64,000 nucleotides of DNA from Eonycteris spelaea (Eukaryota > Chordata > Mammalia > Chiroptera > Pteropodidae): contig PUFA01000062.1 of the NCBI GenBank assembly GCA_003508835.1, forward strand, positions 1,526,001 to 1,590,000. Reading direction: 5' to 3'. Of the stretch, positions 43,894 through 56,162 are shown one piece after another. The number at the start of each line of letters is the position of its first letter. Within the stretch, counting starts at the first letter, position 1. The translations under genes were made by a program, and so were the position numbers. The notes under the pieces are model-generated. The model was not told the origin of the DNA, searched no databases, and saw only the letters and a list, made by a program, of their open reading frames with translations.

Positions 43894-45189
43894 ATCCTTT
43901 CTTGTTGGTTTCCTTGAAGACAAATTGTACAGCTTATTCCTGAAGATTTATTCTATAAGTTTATAAAAAGCCTGATGTGGAGAGTCTGGAACCGAACTAT
44001 TTGACTAAATATTCAATTATATTAATCATATCTAAAATTATTGTTATTAAATATCTGAGAGTATAGAAAACATGATTAAGAGATCAAAATACCATCCTTC
44101 TATTTAGTACCCATCTTGAAACTCAGTTAGTGGTACTTTAACTAGGTATGGTATTATTGAAACTTGAAATGTCAAGCCGCACCAAAAGAGAAGCATCCAT
44201 TGGTCCTCATTAGAAGACATAGCTGTATGAAACTCTCCTGTCTTCAAAAGCCAAGACCTATGTGTTTCTACATGAATCGCTTTTAAAGGTTAATTAAAAG
44301 CAGTGAGTGATAAAAATTTATAAGCTTCTGCTTATAATTTTTTAATGATATCATTTCTGACCTTTTGGTTGTGATCCCATGGAGTTCCATTCAGACCCTA
44401 GCTGTTCGCTACTGCCATCAACTTAAAGAGAAACTCAACAGACCAAAGTGTCCTTTGCTTTTCCAGGACAGATTTTTCCCAAGATTTGCTCTGGTGAGCA
44501 CAATCTCTTCAAGCTGTTAGTAGGCTTTCTGTTGTCAATGGGACATCTTCTTCTTGGAGGTTCACAATCTACATTAGCTTTTCATAAATACCTAAAAGTT
44601 CCGCAGCTAAGAAAAATATTAGTTTTTTTGTTTGTTTGTTTGTTTTTTAACCAGAATCACTTAGACTTATTTGCCCTCAGAAGCTTTTCTATTCTCCAAA
44701 CATCTTCCAATCTTCATAACTTCTTCTGGAGAAAAGTATATAAGAAAAACGACCATCAATTTTCAATACTTCAAAGCAATACTTCCAGAGGCCTTAGTAG
44801 TTGAAATTTGAAGCATCAAACGTATTATATAATGTCAGACATGTAAAACTAAATGTTCACATGGAATAATTTCATAATAAAACATTATTAGAGATTAAAT
44901 AGTGACGTGTGATCAAAACTGGTCCATATAAAAACTTGAACATGTTAATGTTGTTACATGCAGCTTTTTATGTCTTTACTTTAGGCTAAGAAAGAATGAG
45001 AAGCCGCTAGCAAGATGCAATAAATATAAACAACATACTTGCATCGTCAATTTGAATATTTTACTGGAATATCAGTAAATGATATCCCTTTAAATTTTCA
45101 ATTGAGTTAAACTGCCTTCTGTTTTCAATTTGTATTTGCATTCATCAACACTGATACTAGAGGGATATATTCCTACACACTAACCCAGG
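43894..45189. other. Unassigned sequence
   Basis: No gene or named repeat was recognised. The 118-codon frame at 44448-44804 has no domain; it crosses a TTTG-rich run at about 44627-44646 and reads as chance. The part 44150-44450 is repeat-free with TTAATTAAAAGC at about 44290. Confidence 0.4.
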
Positions 45190-45615
45190 CAGTGATTTCT
45201 TTGCATTTTTATAAGTATATTGAGCACTTCCCACCTTAGCATTCACTGTTCCTTCTGACTGAAGTTTCCTTCTCCAGATCTCTAAATGTCTTGCTCCTTC
45301 ACTTTATCCAGATATTTGCCGACATGTCACATTATCAGAAAGCTAGCTACCATCTATAAAAAGAGCACATCATCAGCCTTACATCTAATATACTCATTAA
45401 TTTAAACTTCTGTTTTTCTTAATAAAACTTAGCACTACTTGACATAGTTCATATTTCTTTATTTACTTATTGGCTATTTACCCAACTAGAATATGGGCTC
45501 CCTGAAAGCAGACTTTGTTCTGTTCTATTCACTGTGGAACCTACACCTAGAATAGTACGTATAATTCTCAGGAGGCATGAAGTAAATAGTACATGAATTA
45601 ATGAAATAACAGATG
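45190..45615 (+). mobile_element. L2 LINE 3' end
   Basis: Plus-strand L2: 'AAACTTAGCACTACTTGACATAG', 'TTTCTTTATTTACTTATTGGC', 'CAACTAGAATATGGGCTCC', 'CTGAAAGCAGACTTTGTTC', 'CCTACACCTAGAATAGTACG' and a tail 'AGTACATGAATTAATGAAATAAC'. Only the 3' end is preserved. The antisense frame at 45467-45676 is incidental. Confidence 0.8.
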
Positions 45616-45689
45616 TCCATCCTTCATTACAAAACTGCAAGCAGTTGTTTAAGGCAAGTTCAATATATGAGGACAATGAAATTCACTAT

Positions 45690-46325
45690 TCCAATAGACT
45701 ATAAAAAATATATGATCAACTCAACAGATGAAAAGCATTTGACAAAATCTGACATCTGTTCCAAATGAAAACTGTCAGCAAACTAGAAATAGAAAGAAAA
45801 TTTCTCAACCTGTTTAGTACCTACAAAAATCCTACAGCTAATATCATGCTTAATGGTAAAAGACTGGACGCTTTCCCCTAAGGTGGGAGCAAGGCAAGTA
45901 TGTCCACTGTCAGCACATATCAACATTGCACTAGAGGTTCTAGTCAGTACAATAAGGCCAAAAGATTTAATTAAAGGCACATAAATTGGAAAAAGAGTAA
46001 GTTAAACTGTCTTTATTCACAGATGACATAATTATCTATGTGGAGTATTTTATGAAAACTATTAAAATGCTACTGGAACTAATATGCATGTTTAACGAGG
46101 TTGTAGGTTAAAAATTCAAATAGACAAAATCAACTATTCCTGTAAACTAGAAATGAACAATTGGAAACTTCTGAGAATGATGAACAAATTCACTATTTTC
46201 ACCCTGGTGGAGGTTTCACTTGAATGTGACACATGCCAAAACTTATCAAATTGTACTCTTTAAATATGTACAGTTCATTGTACATATTTTTATACTCCAC
46301 AAGGTTTTTAAAAGAGAGAGAGCAA
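45690..46325 (+). mobile_element. L1 fragment with reverse-transcriptase core and internal deletion
   Basis: Plus-strand L1. At 45730-45800 it follows the ORF2 'EKAFDKI ... LNKLGI'-type text. At 46005-46035 the reverse-transcriptase signature is readable ('CACAGATGACATAATTATC' gives T-D-D-I-I-I). At 46070-46160 come the 'LISNF ... QKSQAFLYT'-type segments. From about 46225 the text jumps to an L1M 3' end ('TTGTACTCTTTAAATATGTAC', 'CAGTTCATTGTACATATT'), so most of ORF2 downstream of the RT core is missing. The antisense frame at 45783-45980 is incidental. Confidence 0.8.
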
Positions 46326-49300
46326 ATTCAAACAGATAAGACAAAAAATAAAGTTGCATTCTGCTTGCTTCCACCAAGCTGACCTCATTCAATAAGCTTG
46401 TTCTATTTCCTTATGGGTTTGTGTGGTACAGAATGAGAATAAATATAAAGTGATTCACACATGCTTCCTTTTTCTTACTTCCTTGGCTGATTGGCAAACG
46501 AGCCTCTTTGCTTTAAACAATTCCTAGCCTGAAATAGTTTATGATTTTAGGATTCGTTAACCATAACTATCTTCTCCTCAAAGAAACTCATTTATAAATT
46601 TGTTTGGATTACTAATAGTAGTCTCAAAGGAGAGTTGCCTAGCAATGTCAGTCATGATTCTTGTCTCTAGGCAACTAGTCACTACATTCAAGAAGCAGAA
46701 GTAAATGTTTCCAAATTTCAGTTTATCTAGTTACAGGGCTGTAACTAAACCCGGAGATTGTATGAAGGAGATTATTGGGAGTGTCCTCAGAACCCAGAGC
46801 TGAGAGAGGTGAAGAAAACACACCTGGTATGCAGTTGCAGCAGAGGCCTTATTCCTTTCTACGTGGAGCTCTGGATCTGGGACATGCTTCAGAATTGTGT
46901 TAACTGAGGCGAGCAGCCTGGCAAGGCATTGATGCTGCCCACAGTGAGCAGTCATTTGATGCCAGCTGTCTCTAGGGGACAAGTTTGGTCTCTTTTCCTA
47001 TGGTATTATTGCACTTTTTGTAGCTTGGTTTCTCCAGGAAGAAAACACTGAAATCCAGTGAGAAGTATGGATCAGTCTCCAAAAGGCAGACACTGAGACC
47101 CAGTTAGGAGTACACAAAATTCATCAAGGAGTAACACCTGTGGGAGAAAAGCGGTAGAAGCTTCCTTGGGCAGGGGAGTCAGCAGATCACAGAGCTGACT
47201 GGTTCTCTGTCCAGCAGAGAGTTCCAGAGCAAAAATTATTCATTACGGAATTCCATAATGAATAGAAATGGTCATTATACCACCACCTTACTCAGTCATT
47301 GTCCCAGAGCCACTATGAAAGAGTAGGACCCTGGTCCCAAAACTGAGGCAGGAGCAAATTAAAAGAGCCAACAGTTAGAGGCTATTCACAAATCACACTC
47401 CTTGCAGCAGGGCGATTGCTTTCTTGATGAAAGATCTGAGCTGCACACCACCTAGTGTGCTATATCTTTCTATGGACATTTGCCACCTCTGCCTCATTCT
47501 CTCCTAAGATCCATGGTTTGGTTATGTAGCTCACCCTTCTGTGTCACGCTAGGTGTGATACATGGGGACACACAAAAATATCTGTCATTTGCTAATCATT
47601 CCTTGACGTTTCTTCTAAGCTGGGATTTTACTCTTTCTTTTGTTTAGGATGCCCTGAGATATTACTAATGTAAGTGCCCAGTGAACATATAATGAAGTCA
47701 CTATTTAAGAGGTAAGACTCATTGGTCTGTGACACAGTAAGAATGTCGGAACTGTTCATGATTGTCAGATCTCTGCTGTTAGTATTAATGAAACATGCTT
47801 AATCTAAGATAATCGATGCAAATAATACTTCATATCAATAAATGTATTAAACTCTGGAGAAAAATTAAAGGCCCAAGAGCCACATCCAGGAATGTGAGAT
47901 CAGGGAAGTTTCAACAATATACTCTAATTAGGAGACATCCAGAAAACTTTCTGGTGGTAAGAACAATTATAAAAGCCCACCAGCTTCCTGAAATTAGCTC
48001 AGTTCTAATAATATCAGGAAAGACACAAAATAATTTAATTCCACTGATGGTTATTTGAAGAGAATTCTCCCCAGGTTTAAAAAGGTGCTGATATTGTTAA
48101 ATCACTGTCTCTATCTTAAAGCATCAAAAGGGTCCAGTCTGAAGACTCAGTCTCCAGGGTGTGGGATGCAAAGGGAAATAACTTGCTTCTGGGTGTAAAA
48201 TGGAAGTAAAATGGCACACGTTAAAAATGCGTTATTTGATGACTCCCTGGTTTTCCAAGCACTTCATATAATACACAGGCATAAAACTGTGTCCTGATTG
48301 TACATATGAAACTAGTATAATCCTAGGAAATTATGTTTGTATAATTCCAGCTCCAAAATGAAATATATTCACTATTAAAATCAAACAACAGAAAGAGTAA
48401 TCAGTAATTGGGTTTTTCTCTCTATTAGCCCTAAAGAATGTGAAAATAATATTTGATTTGTTGTTTTACTAAAATTCGTAACTATTAGAAGCAAATTCTG
48501 GATTTATGTAGAAAGAAGTTGAAGGGAGTGATGTAACTATTCTGCTGTGAAATGATTTAAGCCTTTGGATTACAGAAGGTGTCAGATGATGGCCTTGTTT
48601 TAACGTAAGGGCCATTGTGAAATCAATTTTCACTTGTAAAACAAATCACCAGCCAACCAAAACCTCTATTACCTCTATATTTCCCAAAGGACTCCTCCAT
48701 TCTCAAATTGAGTAGATGAATTGCAGCCTCATAAAGGTACTACGAAGTGTGACTGCCTCATTTGGAGACACACCTTACAAAAGAAATAGGTCTTTGGATA
48801 GTGACTCAGCCCAATAGATCACTGAGAAGGAGAAATGAAAGAGACATTAGAAACCATTTGTCCCAATGTCAAATAGGAAAATTAGTTCACTGTCAACTGC
48901 CTGTACAAGAGAGCAGTAAAATTTCAAGAACTCACTGATAGGCTATCAGATTTTAGAAGTAGTGTGAATTTCACATTGTCCAAAAAGCTAGTTGAAAACT
49001 TAATATTTTCTGGTTTTAATCTCTTTTTTGTATGTTTATTTGTTTGTTTTACTGAGTTGAATGTATTAACCAGTATTTAAAGATATGTTCTTTAATTCAT
49101 TTAAAGTTGTGTTCTTAGAGGAAAGTCACCAACTAGCATTAGCTAATATCCAATAACAACTGAGTAAATAACACAACTGCATCAAATTTATGACAAATTT
49201 AACCAACATTTTAGTGAAAGTGTAAGCCTGCAGTACTATGTTAATCTTTCTCTTCTCAGTATCATGCTTAGTATGCCTCAATATTCGAGCAAAACACAAG

Positions 49301-50574
49301 TGAGCATTCTGAGGGCTCACAGAGAACCAGTTAATGTTATTATCAGGTATGACTATGATCTGTAGTTCATCAAGGTTTAAATATTATCGTGCCATACTCT
49401 ATTAGAACCAATCCAGTATCTAATTCCCATTTTACTTATTAGTAACACCTAGGTTTTGACTAGGATGCAATAAAAATGCAAGGAGTCCAGGTGGAAACCT
49501 CACTTTTCTAACTAATGATGTACAAATGCAAGTTCATAAGGAGGGCATCTTTGGATGAGGTGGACTCATTGTTTAAGCTTTTGTTTTTGATGGCTAGAAG
49601 TCAAATGTATTCTCTCCCTGTATGACCTTTTAACAATGCAGTTAGGCTAACAAATTACATAAAACATAAAAATTTGCCTTTATTCTATTGTAATATCATC
49701 TCCATGCCAGAATATTGAATTGGAGTGAATGACTGGTTAATATTTGAAAATTTCCCTGAAATTTCTTGCCTCTAACCAGGGCCAGAAGGAAGAATTATTT
49801 ATGTATCATGTATATCTTGAATCACATTTTCAATTTCTCCAGACCTAATTCATTACTTTGTGGTTACTGATATTTAGTTAATGAAAATGAATATACTACA
49901 GATCCCTTCTTGCAAATCATGTCAACTTCAAAGTTACCACCTCAGAAAGTCTTCCATTCAGACTGAGCCACTTAGTCATTTTCGACCACATTTTAATTTA
50001 TAACTGCTTTTTCCCCCTAATTTACTTAATGTATTTATGTATGTAGTATTTATTTCCTTTTGTTATCCTCCACACCACACTGGTAAAAGAACAGATAATT
50101 TTTCTGCTCTATCCAGAAACATATCTTTAACATGTAGGAAATAGGCAGATCTATTTGTTGAATGGTTTCTTGGCTGACCGAGTGGGTAGACCAATAGGCA
50201 CTGTGAAAGAATCTAAGCATTATTAGAATGGTCACTGACCTGAGGAAATTTCAGAAATAAATAAAGAGATAAGAGGCTCATGAAAATATGGAAATGTGGA
50301 AAATATAAAACAAGGCCAACAATTAAGTGGCAAGGACAAAGTTGCAATCAGAGCTCAGTGAAAACAGACGATGATGTAGATTCTTCAGTGGCTCTGTGAA
50401 CCACACCTTCCATCTAGACAGAGGTAACAGTGACAGAAAAGCCCGAGAGGGAGCTGCAGCAGAACACGTTAGAGCACAACATATATAAGAGTTTAACCAG
50501 AAAAGAAGGTTTAGTGTGTCTTTTAGAAAATTTGTGATGTGGTAAGAAAAAATGGGAGATTTAGTTTGAAGATC
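46326..50574. other. Unassigned sequence
   Basis: No gene was recognised in 4.2 kb. The part 46720-47560 is GC-richer and resembles one or two decayed LTR or DNA-transposon repeats that I cannot name. It contains an imperfect 28-bp palindrome at 47237-47264. The rest is AT-rich, and 48300-48620 and 49340-49760 are repeat-free by eye. Confidence 0.35.
47237..47264. repeat. 28-bp near-perfect palindrome
   Basis: TATTCATTACGGAATTCCATAATGAATA (given here as its two halves TATTCATTACGGAA and TTCCATAATGAATA) reads the same on both strands except for one mismatched pair. It is centred on GAATTC. Confidence 0.9.
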
Positions 50575-50734
50575 GTGGTTTTAGGATTGGCTGTGTTGAA
50601 TTCACTGATACTTAGCATCACTGAGCATCAAGTTTTGTATTTGAAAAGTGGTGACGAAAATGCTCTACTGCCTCGGTGAGTTATAATCAGGATTAAAGGG
50701 GACTGTACGAAAGCAGTTTGTGAAGCACGAGTAA
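50575..50734 (+). mobile_element. MIR SINE fragment
   Basis: A plus-strand MIR with decayed core and clear 3' half: 'TATTTGAAAAGTGGTGACG', 'CTACTGCCTCGGTGAG', 'AATCAGGATTAAAGGGGAC', 'GCAGTTTGTGAAGCACG'. Confidence 0.65.
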
Positions 50735-50875
50735 TTACAAAAATGACTAACGGTTCTTTAGTTCTTATTATGTGTCATACACTGGAGTAATCATTTCACA
50801 CAGATGATTTCTTTTAATCCTCAGAAGAACCGGGAGGAAAAGGCATTAGCCAGGTTTTAACATCAAAGGGAGAGC
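50735..50875 (-). mobile_element. MIR SINE fragment
   Basis: A minus-strand MIR lying directly against the preceding plus-strand copy: 'TTATTATGTGTCATACACTGG', 'AGTAATCATTTCACACAGATG', 'TTTCTTTTAATCCTCAG', 'AAGAACCGGGAGGAAAAGGC', 'CCAGGTTTTAACATC'. Confidence 0.72.
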
Positions 50876-51369
50876 CTGCAGGGAGGCTGGGGCTTCGGAT
50901 GAGGGAGAAGCAGCTCTCGCTAAAACATGCCTTTCTTTCACTACCTGCTCTAAGGGTTGCTCTGACTCTCCACATTATTTTGGCTTATTTCATAGTTGAA
51001 CTAGGATGATAACACCAAAATGTATGGTCACCTGGTGACATGTGCATACATCCCATTTGCACCAAGCACATTCTGCTGTCTTTGGCAGAAAAAACATATT
51101 CAAGACCTCGGGAATTCCCTACTGTCCTTAATGAGTCTCTTGGAATTCACTTTATGTGTCCAATTGTTCATGATCCAAGTGTATTTTGAAGAATAGATTT
51201 CTTCAACTGTCATCACATGCAAATTTCTAAGGAAAATACAATACAGCCAAACGTATTCCAGAGACTTAGGGAAACTTTGCCCAGAAAGAACACTTACCAT
51301 AAATTAGAAAATGCTAAATTAAATTGCAAATATTCCAATCAAGATGTACCTAGACACTGTGGCATTGAG
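50876..51369. other. Unassigned sequence
   Basis: No feature was recognised. The open frames at 51100-51300 (minus) and 51217-51537 (plus) overlap antisense. The plus one runs on into the MIR at 51370, so neither is a gene. Confidence 0.4.
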
Positions 51370-51605
51370 ATTAGGATGGTAGGCTCCAGGGCTGGCACAT
51401 CTGATTATAGCCTGGTTTTGCCATATCTTTGTTACATGAACTTGGGGATATTTATTCATTACATAATGCCTTTTTTCCTCTCAAGAGTAAAATGGAAACA
51501 TAAACATGTTACTAAAGGTACCATGATAATTAAATAAAATAGTATACATGAATCAAAGCATAACACTGCTCAAGAAAATAATTAGAAATGATAATTTTCT
51601 ATTAT
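51370..51605 (+). mobile_element. MIR SINE, near full length
   Basis: Plus-strand MIR: 'GGTAGGCTCCAGGGCTGGC', 'CTGATTATAGCCTGGTTTTGCC', 'GTTACATGAACTTGGGG', 'CTCAAGAGTAAAATGGAAAC', 'GTACCATGATAATTAAATAAAATAG', 'CATAACACTGCTCAAG', ending near a TATTATTAATG tail. These follow the full MIR order. Confidence 0.78.
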
Positions 51606-52904
51606 TAATGTCAAGTGTTTTAATTTTAGATGTTCTCACTTGATACTAAGAATTATAACCTTTATTATACACCATGAGTGACAAAAGTGAGGTCATGATA
51701 TAACCTGAACTAGAAATATCTAAAACATATTACCTCTTTGGTAACTGTCCTTTCAGCATGACTTATCATTAAGCCCAAATGTATAAACAGAAAATGTATA
51801 CTTTTAGTACATTTAAATAGTTCTAATCAGCATGGAATCATTAAGCCTCAGTGCTTTTTTATTCTTTATGTGTATTTTGTTTCAGTTCGTAAGGATTATT
51901 TCAGAATCATCTGAGGATTCATTTTCTTATTTTCTTAAATCAATATATGACAAAGGAGTTTCTTTTACCAGAAAATTTGCAAAATGTATTATTATTCTAA
52001 TTTGTGAATTATGTGCCTTTAGGAAAATAGACAGGAAATTTTAATTTAATTGTTGTTCTAAGAAAATGACATTTATATTCATTTCTGATGTTTTCCTATG
52101 GGTAATTTTAAAAGTGAAATTGGTCCTTTATATAAGCTCTAAGATTTATTTATTCTCCCTTAAAGAGACAGGAGACTCCTAATTGAAAATTAGGTTTACA
52201 ACCTAGTTTCTCATTCAAATATTTAATACGATCCACAGTGTTAATTTTGCAACTTCACTCTAACCTTGATAAAGTCAATTATATATCTTATCCTAATTGC
52301 AATAATACCTGTTATTAAATTTTTGGTAACTCATTCCTGTTCGCCCAACTGGATTGTGAACACTTTGAGCATGGGCCATTTTATTAATCTTTGGAGCATC
52401 CACCTATATTCACAAGACATCCATAACATAGCAGATCTCCACATATACTTAGAGCAGGTGAATAAACTTCACGGTGTGTAAATTATACCCCGAATAAAGC
52501 CACTTAAAAGAAAATGTTCAGTTAAATTCACTTGATCTCTACATGTGTATTCCTACAAACAGTGCAGACACTGTCTGAGTGTCAGACTCGGCTGAATTCT
52601 CTGTTGCAGCACTCATGCATGGCTATCTGAGTACGTAACCTAGTCCCTCACCTGTGACATGGAAGTGTCAATTAGGTAAGCCAAAGTCATCCACAGAGAT
52701 CTGTTCACACACAGTATGGCACATAGCATGGCATGTAGCATACAAAAAAATGTTAAGGGTTTTTTTTTTTTAACAAAAGTATTATTATTACTAGAGCATT
52801 ACATTTCTGTCTTTAACCTTATAGAAAAAAAGAAATGAGAAAGGTGAGCTTTGATCAGGAAAAAATCCATTATTAATTCTAAAATGTTACTATTATAGAG
52901 AATG
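51606..52904. other. Unassigned AT-rich sequence
   Basis: No gene or named repeat was recognised. Near 52320-52490 the words 'GGATTGTGAACACTTTGAGC' and 'GCATCCACCTATATTCAC' resemble an L2 tail, but weakly. A T-run lies at about 52759-52771. Confidence 0.35.
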
Positions 52905-53190
52905 TTATCTTTTTATTTTTAAATTTATTTATTAAATTAGTTTCAAGTATACAGTTCATTGGAAAACATTTATATAGTTTATAAAATGATCCCCATGATT
53001 GCTCCGTCTCTCCTCTGGTTTTCCACCTAGCCAATACATTAACGCTAAGTACATTCCCTATGCCATGCTTGCCATCCCCATGAGCATCTATCAACTACTC
53101 ATTTTTACTTCTTTAATCCTTCACCCCATTCTCCCAGCCTTCCAAATCCCCTCCCCTCTGTCCATCACCAAATCAGAACATATTATTTTG
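52905..53190 (-). mobile_element. L1 3' UTR fragment, bat-type
   Basis: Minus-strand L1 3' end. The plus strand reads 'AATTTATTTATTAAATTAG', 'TTTCAAGTATACAGTTCATTGG', 'ACATTTATATAGTTTATAAA', 'GATCCCCATGATTGC', 'ACATTCCCTATGCCATGC', 'TGCCATCCCCATGAGC' and 'TTTAATCCTTCACCCC'. This is a second L1 3' UTR subtype that I associate with bat genomes. Open frames on both strands here are incidental. Confidence 0.72.
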
Positions 53191-55079
53191 AACTTTAAGT
53201 CTAAGGTGATAATACATCACTTTATCTTATTTTTGCAACTGCAGTAACTCATCCAAGAAGCACAGAGAAAAAAAATTAAATGGAAGAGCTTATAACAAAA
53301 ATCAATCACCTTCCACCCACCAGTTCCTTCTCATCTATAGAGTGAACTTAATTTGTTTAAATTTCCAGCTCTTTTAAGAGACACCTTTTTACTACTAAAT
53401 AGGAAAACTAATTTTTCTTGTTCTGTTTGAGATGATACAATAAACATTCCACTGTGAAAGATGAAGAATCAGTCACTTAAACCAATCTCACCCCACTAGC
53501 CTCCACCCCTTTTCCTTCAAGCTGTGAGCAGACAATGCTTTATTCCCACTTCTCATGATTCCTTCTATGTGCTTGGGGCTCCACTGCCTTTAACTATCCT
53601 GGTTCCTCTCAGTGTCTTTACTCAATATCAGTAAAGAGAGATGTCTGGTTGGTATAGTTGGGAAGAATAAGCTGAGCATGGTTCTCTCCTAATCCTGCCC
53701 TTTACCTGTACGCCTCAGTAGTTCTCTGCTGCTCTCTACTGTGAGGAAAAATCTGCTGCAGACCTGCACTGAGTGCTTAGTCTGCCCACCACTGAGGTTT
53801 CCTTAGCTAACCAGTTGGACTGCACACATTCTGCCCTGAGCCTTTACCAGGAACCAAAGCGATAGTGCCTTCTGCCTGCCACTCTTTTTCTTAATTATTC
53901 AGGTGAGAAATGAAATGCTATATAGTAATCCCACATGGAAACGTGAAGATAAATTCTATAATTTTTAATTCTCATGTTGGTAAACTTTCTGAGTCAAATA
54001 ATATACTTAATCTTCTATTTAATTTCAAGAACTTTAATTACTTGACTCCCTTCTTTTGAGCCCTCACCTCTTTTACCCCCTACCTTCCATCAGCAACATG
54101 TCTACTTTGACATTGTAAGGTTTATTAACATTTAGGCTATTTTTTATATCCATAATTAAATTTTTATGCTTTGTCTATACATGTGTTCTAAGAGTTGAAA
54201 ACTAATAAGAGCAATTATAGTATAATGTCTACATAAATATTCAATGGAAAGCTAACTAATGAGCTAAAATTCTCTTTCCTTCACATTAGGTCCTAATTAA
54301 TTTGCAACGATCCCAAATATCCAGGTCAAATATACTATCTATAATTATACTGCACTATTTGCTCAAAATCACCTTATTTAGTACTTCACACATTTGGACG
54401 ATGACTTTTTTAGACACATTTAGCTATTATTTTTCCTGGAGTTTCTATTTGTCTTGTTTATGCCTTTTGAGAAAAGAAGCATGTGCTTTCTTCACTGTGT
54501 CACTACTATCATCCAGCTCATTTGTCATTCTCTTATTGCCTGGAATCCCGCATTCATCTTCCTGAGGTCACCCTTGAAGCCTGCTGAACTCCAGCCCCAA
54601 CTTGGCATTGATTGTTTTCTGAATCTGCTACCCACCTGTTAAGTTGGAATTTCCAATGAATTCCTGGGTCAAGTTAGGTGGTTTTAGTATCCTATACTTC
54701 TCTGCCACTCAATTACAGGCATTTATTCAGCCCTTATGCATTTACCTAGTCCTCACTCTGTTCAAAGCATACTATTATGACCTAGGAAAATTCAAGGCAA
54801 ATTAAAATTTCATTCTATACCAAAAGAGTTTACACATTAAGATTTGGACACAGATATAAATAATCACATTATACATTTTTTTTAAGAAAAACTATAATTA
54901 GAATAATAAACTAGTGAAAGAAATACTGTGAGAAAATAGAAAGGAATCAGAAGGGAAGGGGTACGGGAGAGATGGGGTCTGGTGAGAGGCAGCCAGGGAA
55001 ATTCAGGGTTGCATGAGAAAGAAGGATTTCATCATGTGAAGTAACAGCATTACAAAAACGTCTGTAGAGAAAATTGCAA
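53191..55079. other. Unassigned sequence
   Basis: No gene was recognised. The part 53450-53900 is GC-richer and unclassified. The part 54540-54640 includes 'TTGCCTGGAATCCCGCATTC', faintly L2-like. The part 54720-55030 loosely parallels the start of the long ancient repeat at 34270 ('GGGGTCTGGTGAGAGGCAGCC'), but is too decayed to call. Confidence 0.35.
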
Positions 55080-55290
55080 TCCAAGTTATGAGTGAAAAGT
55101 TACTAAACTCTTGGACCAAAGAAAAACTAAAACCATATTTGTTTCTAAAATAACAAAAGTAATTATCAAAATCAGTGTCACACAGCCAAGGTAGTTCTCA
55201 AAAGAAAAGCCATAGCAGTAAATATTGTATTATTAAAAAGTAATAAAAACTGGGAAAATGAACTAAGTGCTCACTTCAAAAACATTTATA
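55080..55290 (+). mobile_element. L1 ORF2 linker fragment (copy A)
   Basis: Plus-strand L1 text from between the endonuclease and reverse-transcriptase domains: 'GACCAAAGAAAAACTAAAACC', 'CAGCCAAGGTAGTTCTC', 'AAAAGCCATAGCAGTAAATATTG', 'GAACTAAGTGCTCACTTC'. The same consensus interval recurs at 56100-56162, so this is a separate L1 copy from the one that follows. Confidence 0.6.
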
Positions 55291-55340
55291 TATCTATATA
55301 TCTATATATCTATATCTATATATCTATATCTATATTATCT
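55286..55340. repeat. (TATATC)n-type microsatellite
   Basis: Imperfect tandem TATATC/TATCTA units over about 55 bases. Confidence 0.92.
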
Positions 55341-55479
55341 ACATATTCCACAAATATGTGGGAGATGATAAATATAAAAGTAAAACATAATGAATTAAAA
55401 AATTTTTTAAATCAAATTGAAGAAATAAAACCGAGTCATTCTTTCATCTCATTAGGATTGTTGTATAAAATATATACAT

Positions 55480-56162
55480 ATTTAAAAGCCTAGGACACAC
55501 TTAGACTGAAAGCAAAGGGATAGAAAAAGATATTCATGCAAATAGAAACCAAAAGGAAGTAAGGGTAGCTATTCTTGCATGAGACAAAATAGACCTTATG
55601 TTAAAAAGGTAATAAGAGTTAAACAAGGTCATTAGATAATATTGGAACCTAAAGCATATATTAATAGATCTGAAAGGAGAAATAGGCATCCATATAATAA
55701 TAATAGGAGACTTCAATAAACTCCTTTAACAACGGCTAGATTACCCAGACAGAAAATCAATGGGAAATATTAGATTTAAACTATACATTAGCTTAGATGG
55801 ACCTAACATAGGTTTATAGAACATTAAATCCAACCGCAGCATTCCCCTCAAGGGCACATGGGCCATTCTCTAAGATAGAGCAGATGTTAAGCACCAAAGC
55901 AAGTCTTAATAAATTGAAGAAGATTAAAATCATATCAAGCATCTTCCTAATCACAATAGTATAAAACTAGAAATCAATTACAAGAAAACGGAAAATTCAC
56001 AAAATGTGTGAGATTTAAAAACATGCTTCTGACAACCAATAAGTCAAAGAAGAAATAAAAATATCTTGAGAAATGAAAATAGAAACACAAAATATCAAAC
56101 TTATGGGATGCAACAAAAGCAGTTCTAAGAGTGAAATTTATAGCCATAAATGCTATAGTTCA
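55480..56162 (+). mobile_element. L1 ORF2 endonuclease-domain fragment (copy B)
   Basis: Plus-strand L1 ORF2 covering the second half of the endonuclease domain and the start of the linker. The conserved 'I-G-D-F-N' motif reads from AATAGGAGACTTCAATAAAC at about 55702. Before it come 'TAGAAAAAGATATTCATGC' and 'AAACCAAAAGGAAGTAAGGG', and after it 'CATTCTCTAAGATAGAGC', 'AAACTAGAAATCAATTAC' and 'GATGCAACAAAAGCAGTTC'. Several stops make it non-coding. It ends abruptly against an opposite-strand L1 piece. Confidence 0.82.

Noticed and set aside
44448..44804. 118-codon plus-strand open frame
   Set aside because: It runs through a TTTG-rich simple stretch, is rich in Phe/Leu from T-rich DNA, and matches no family.
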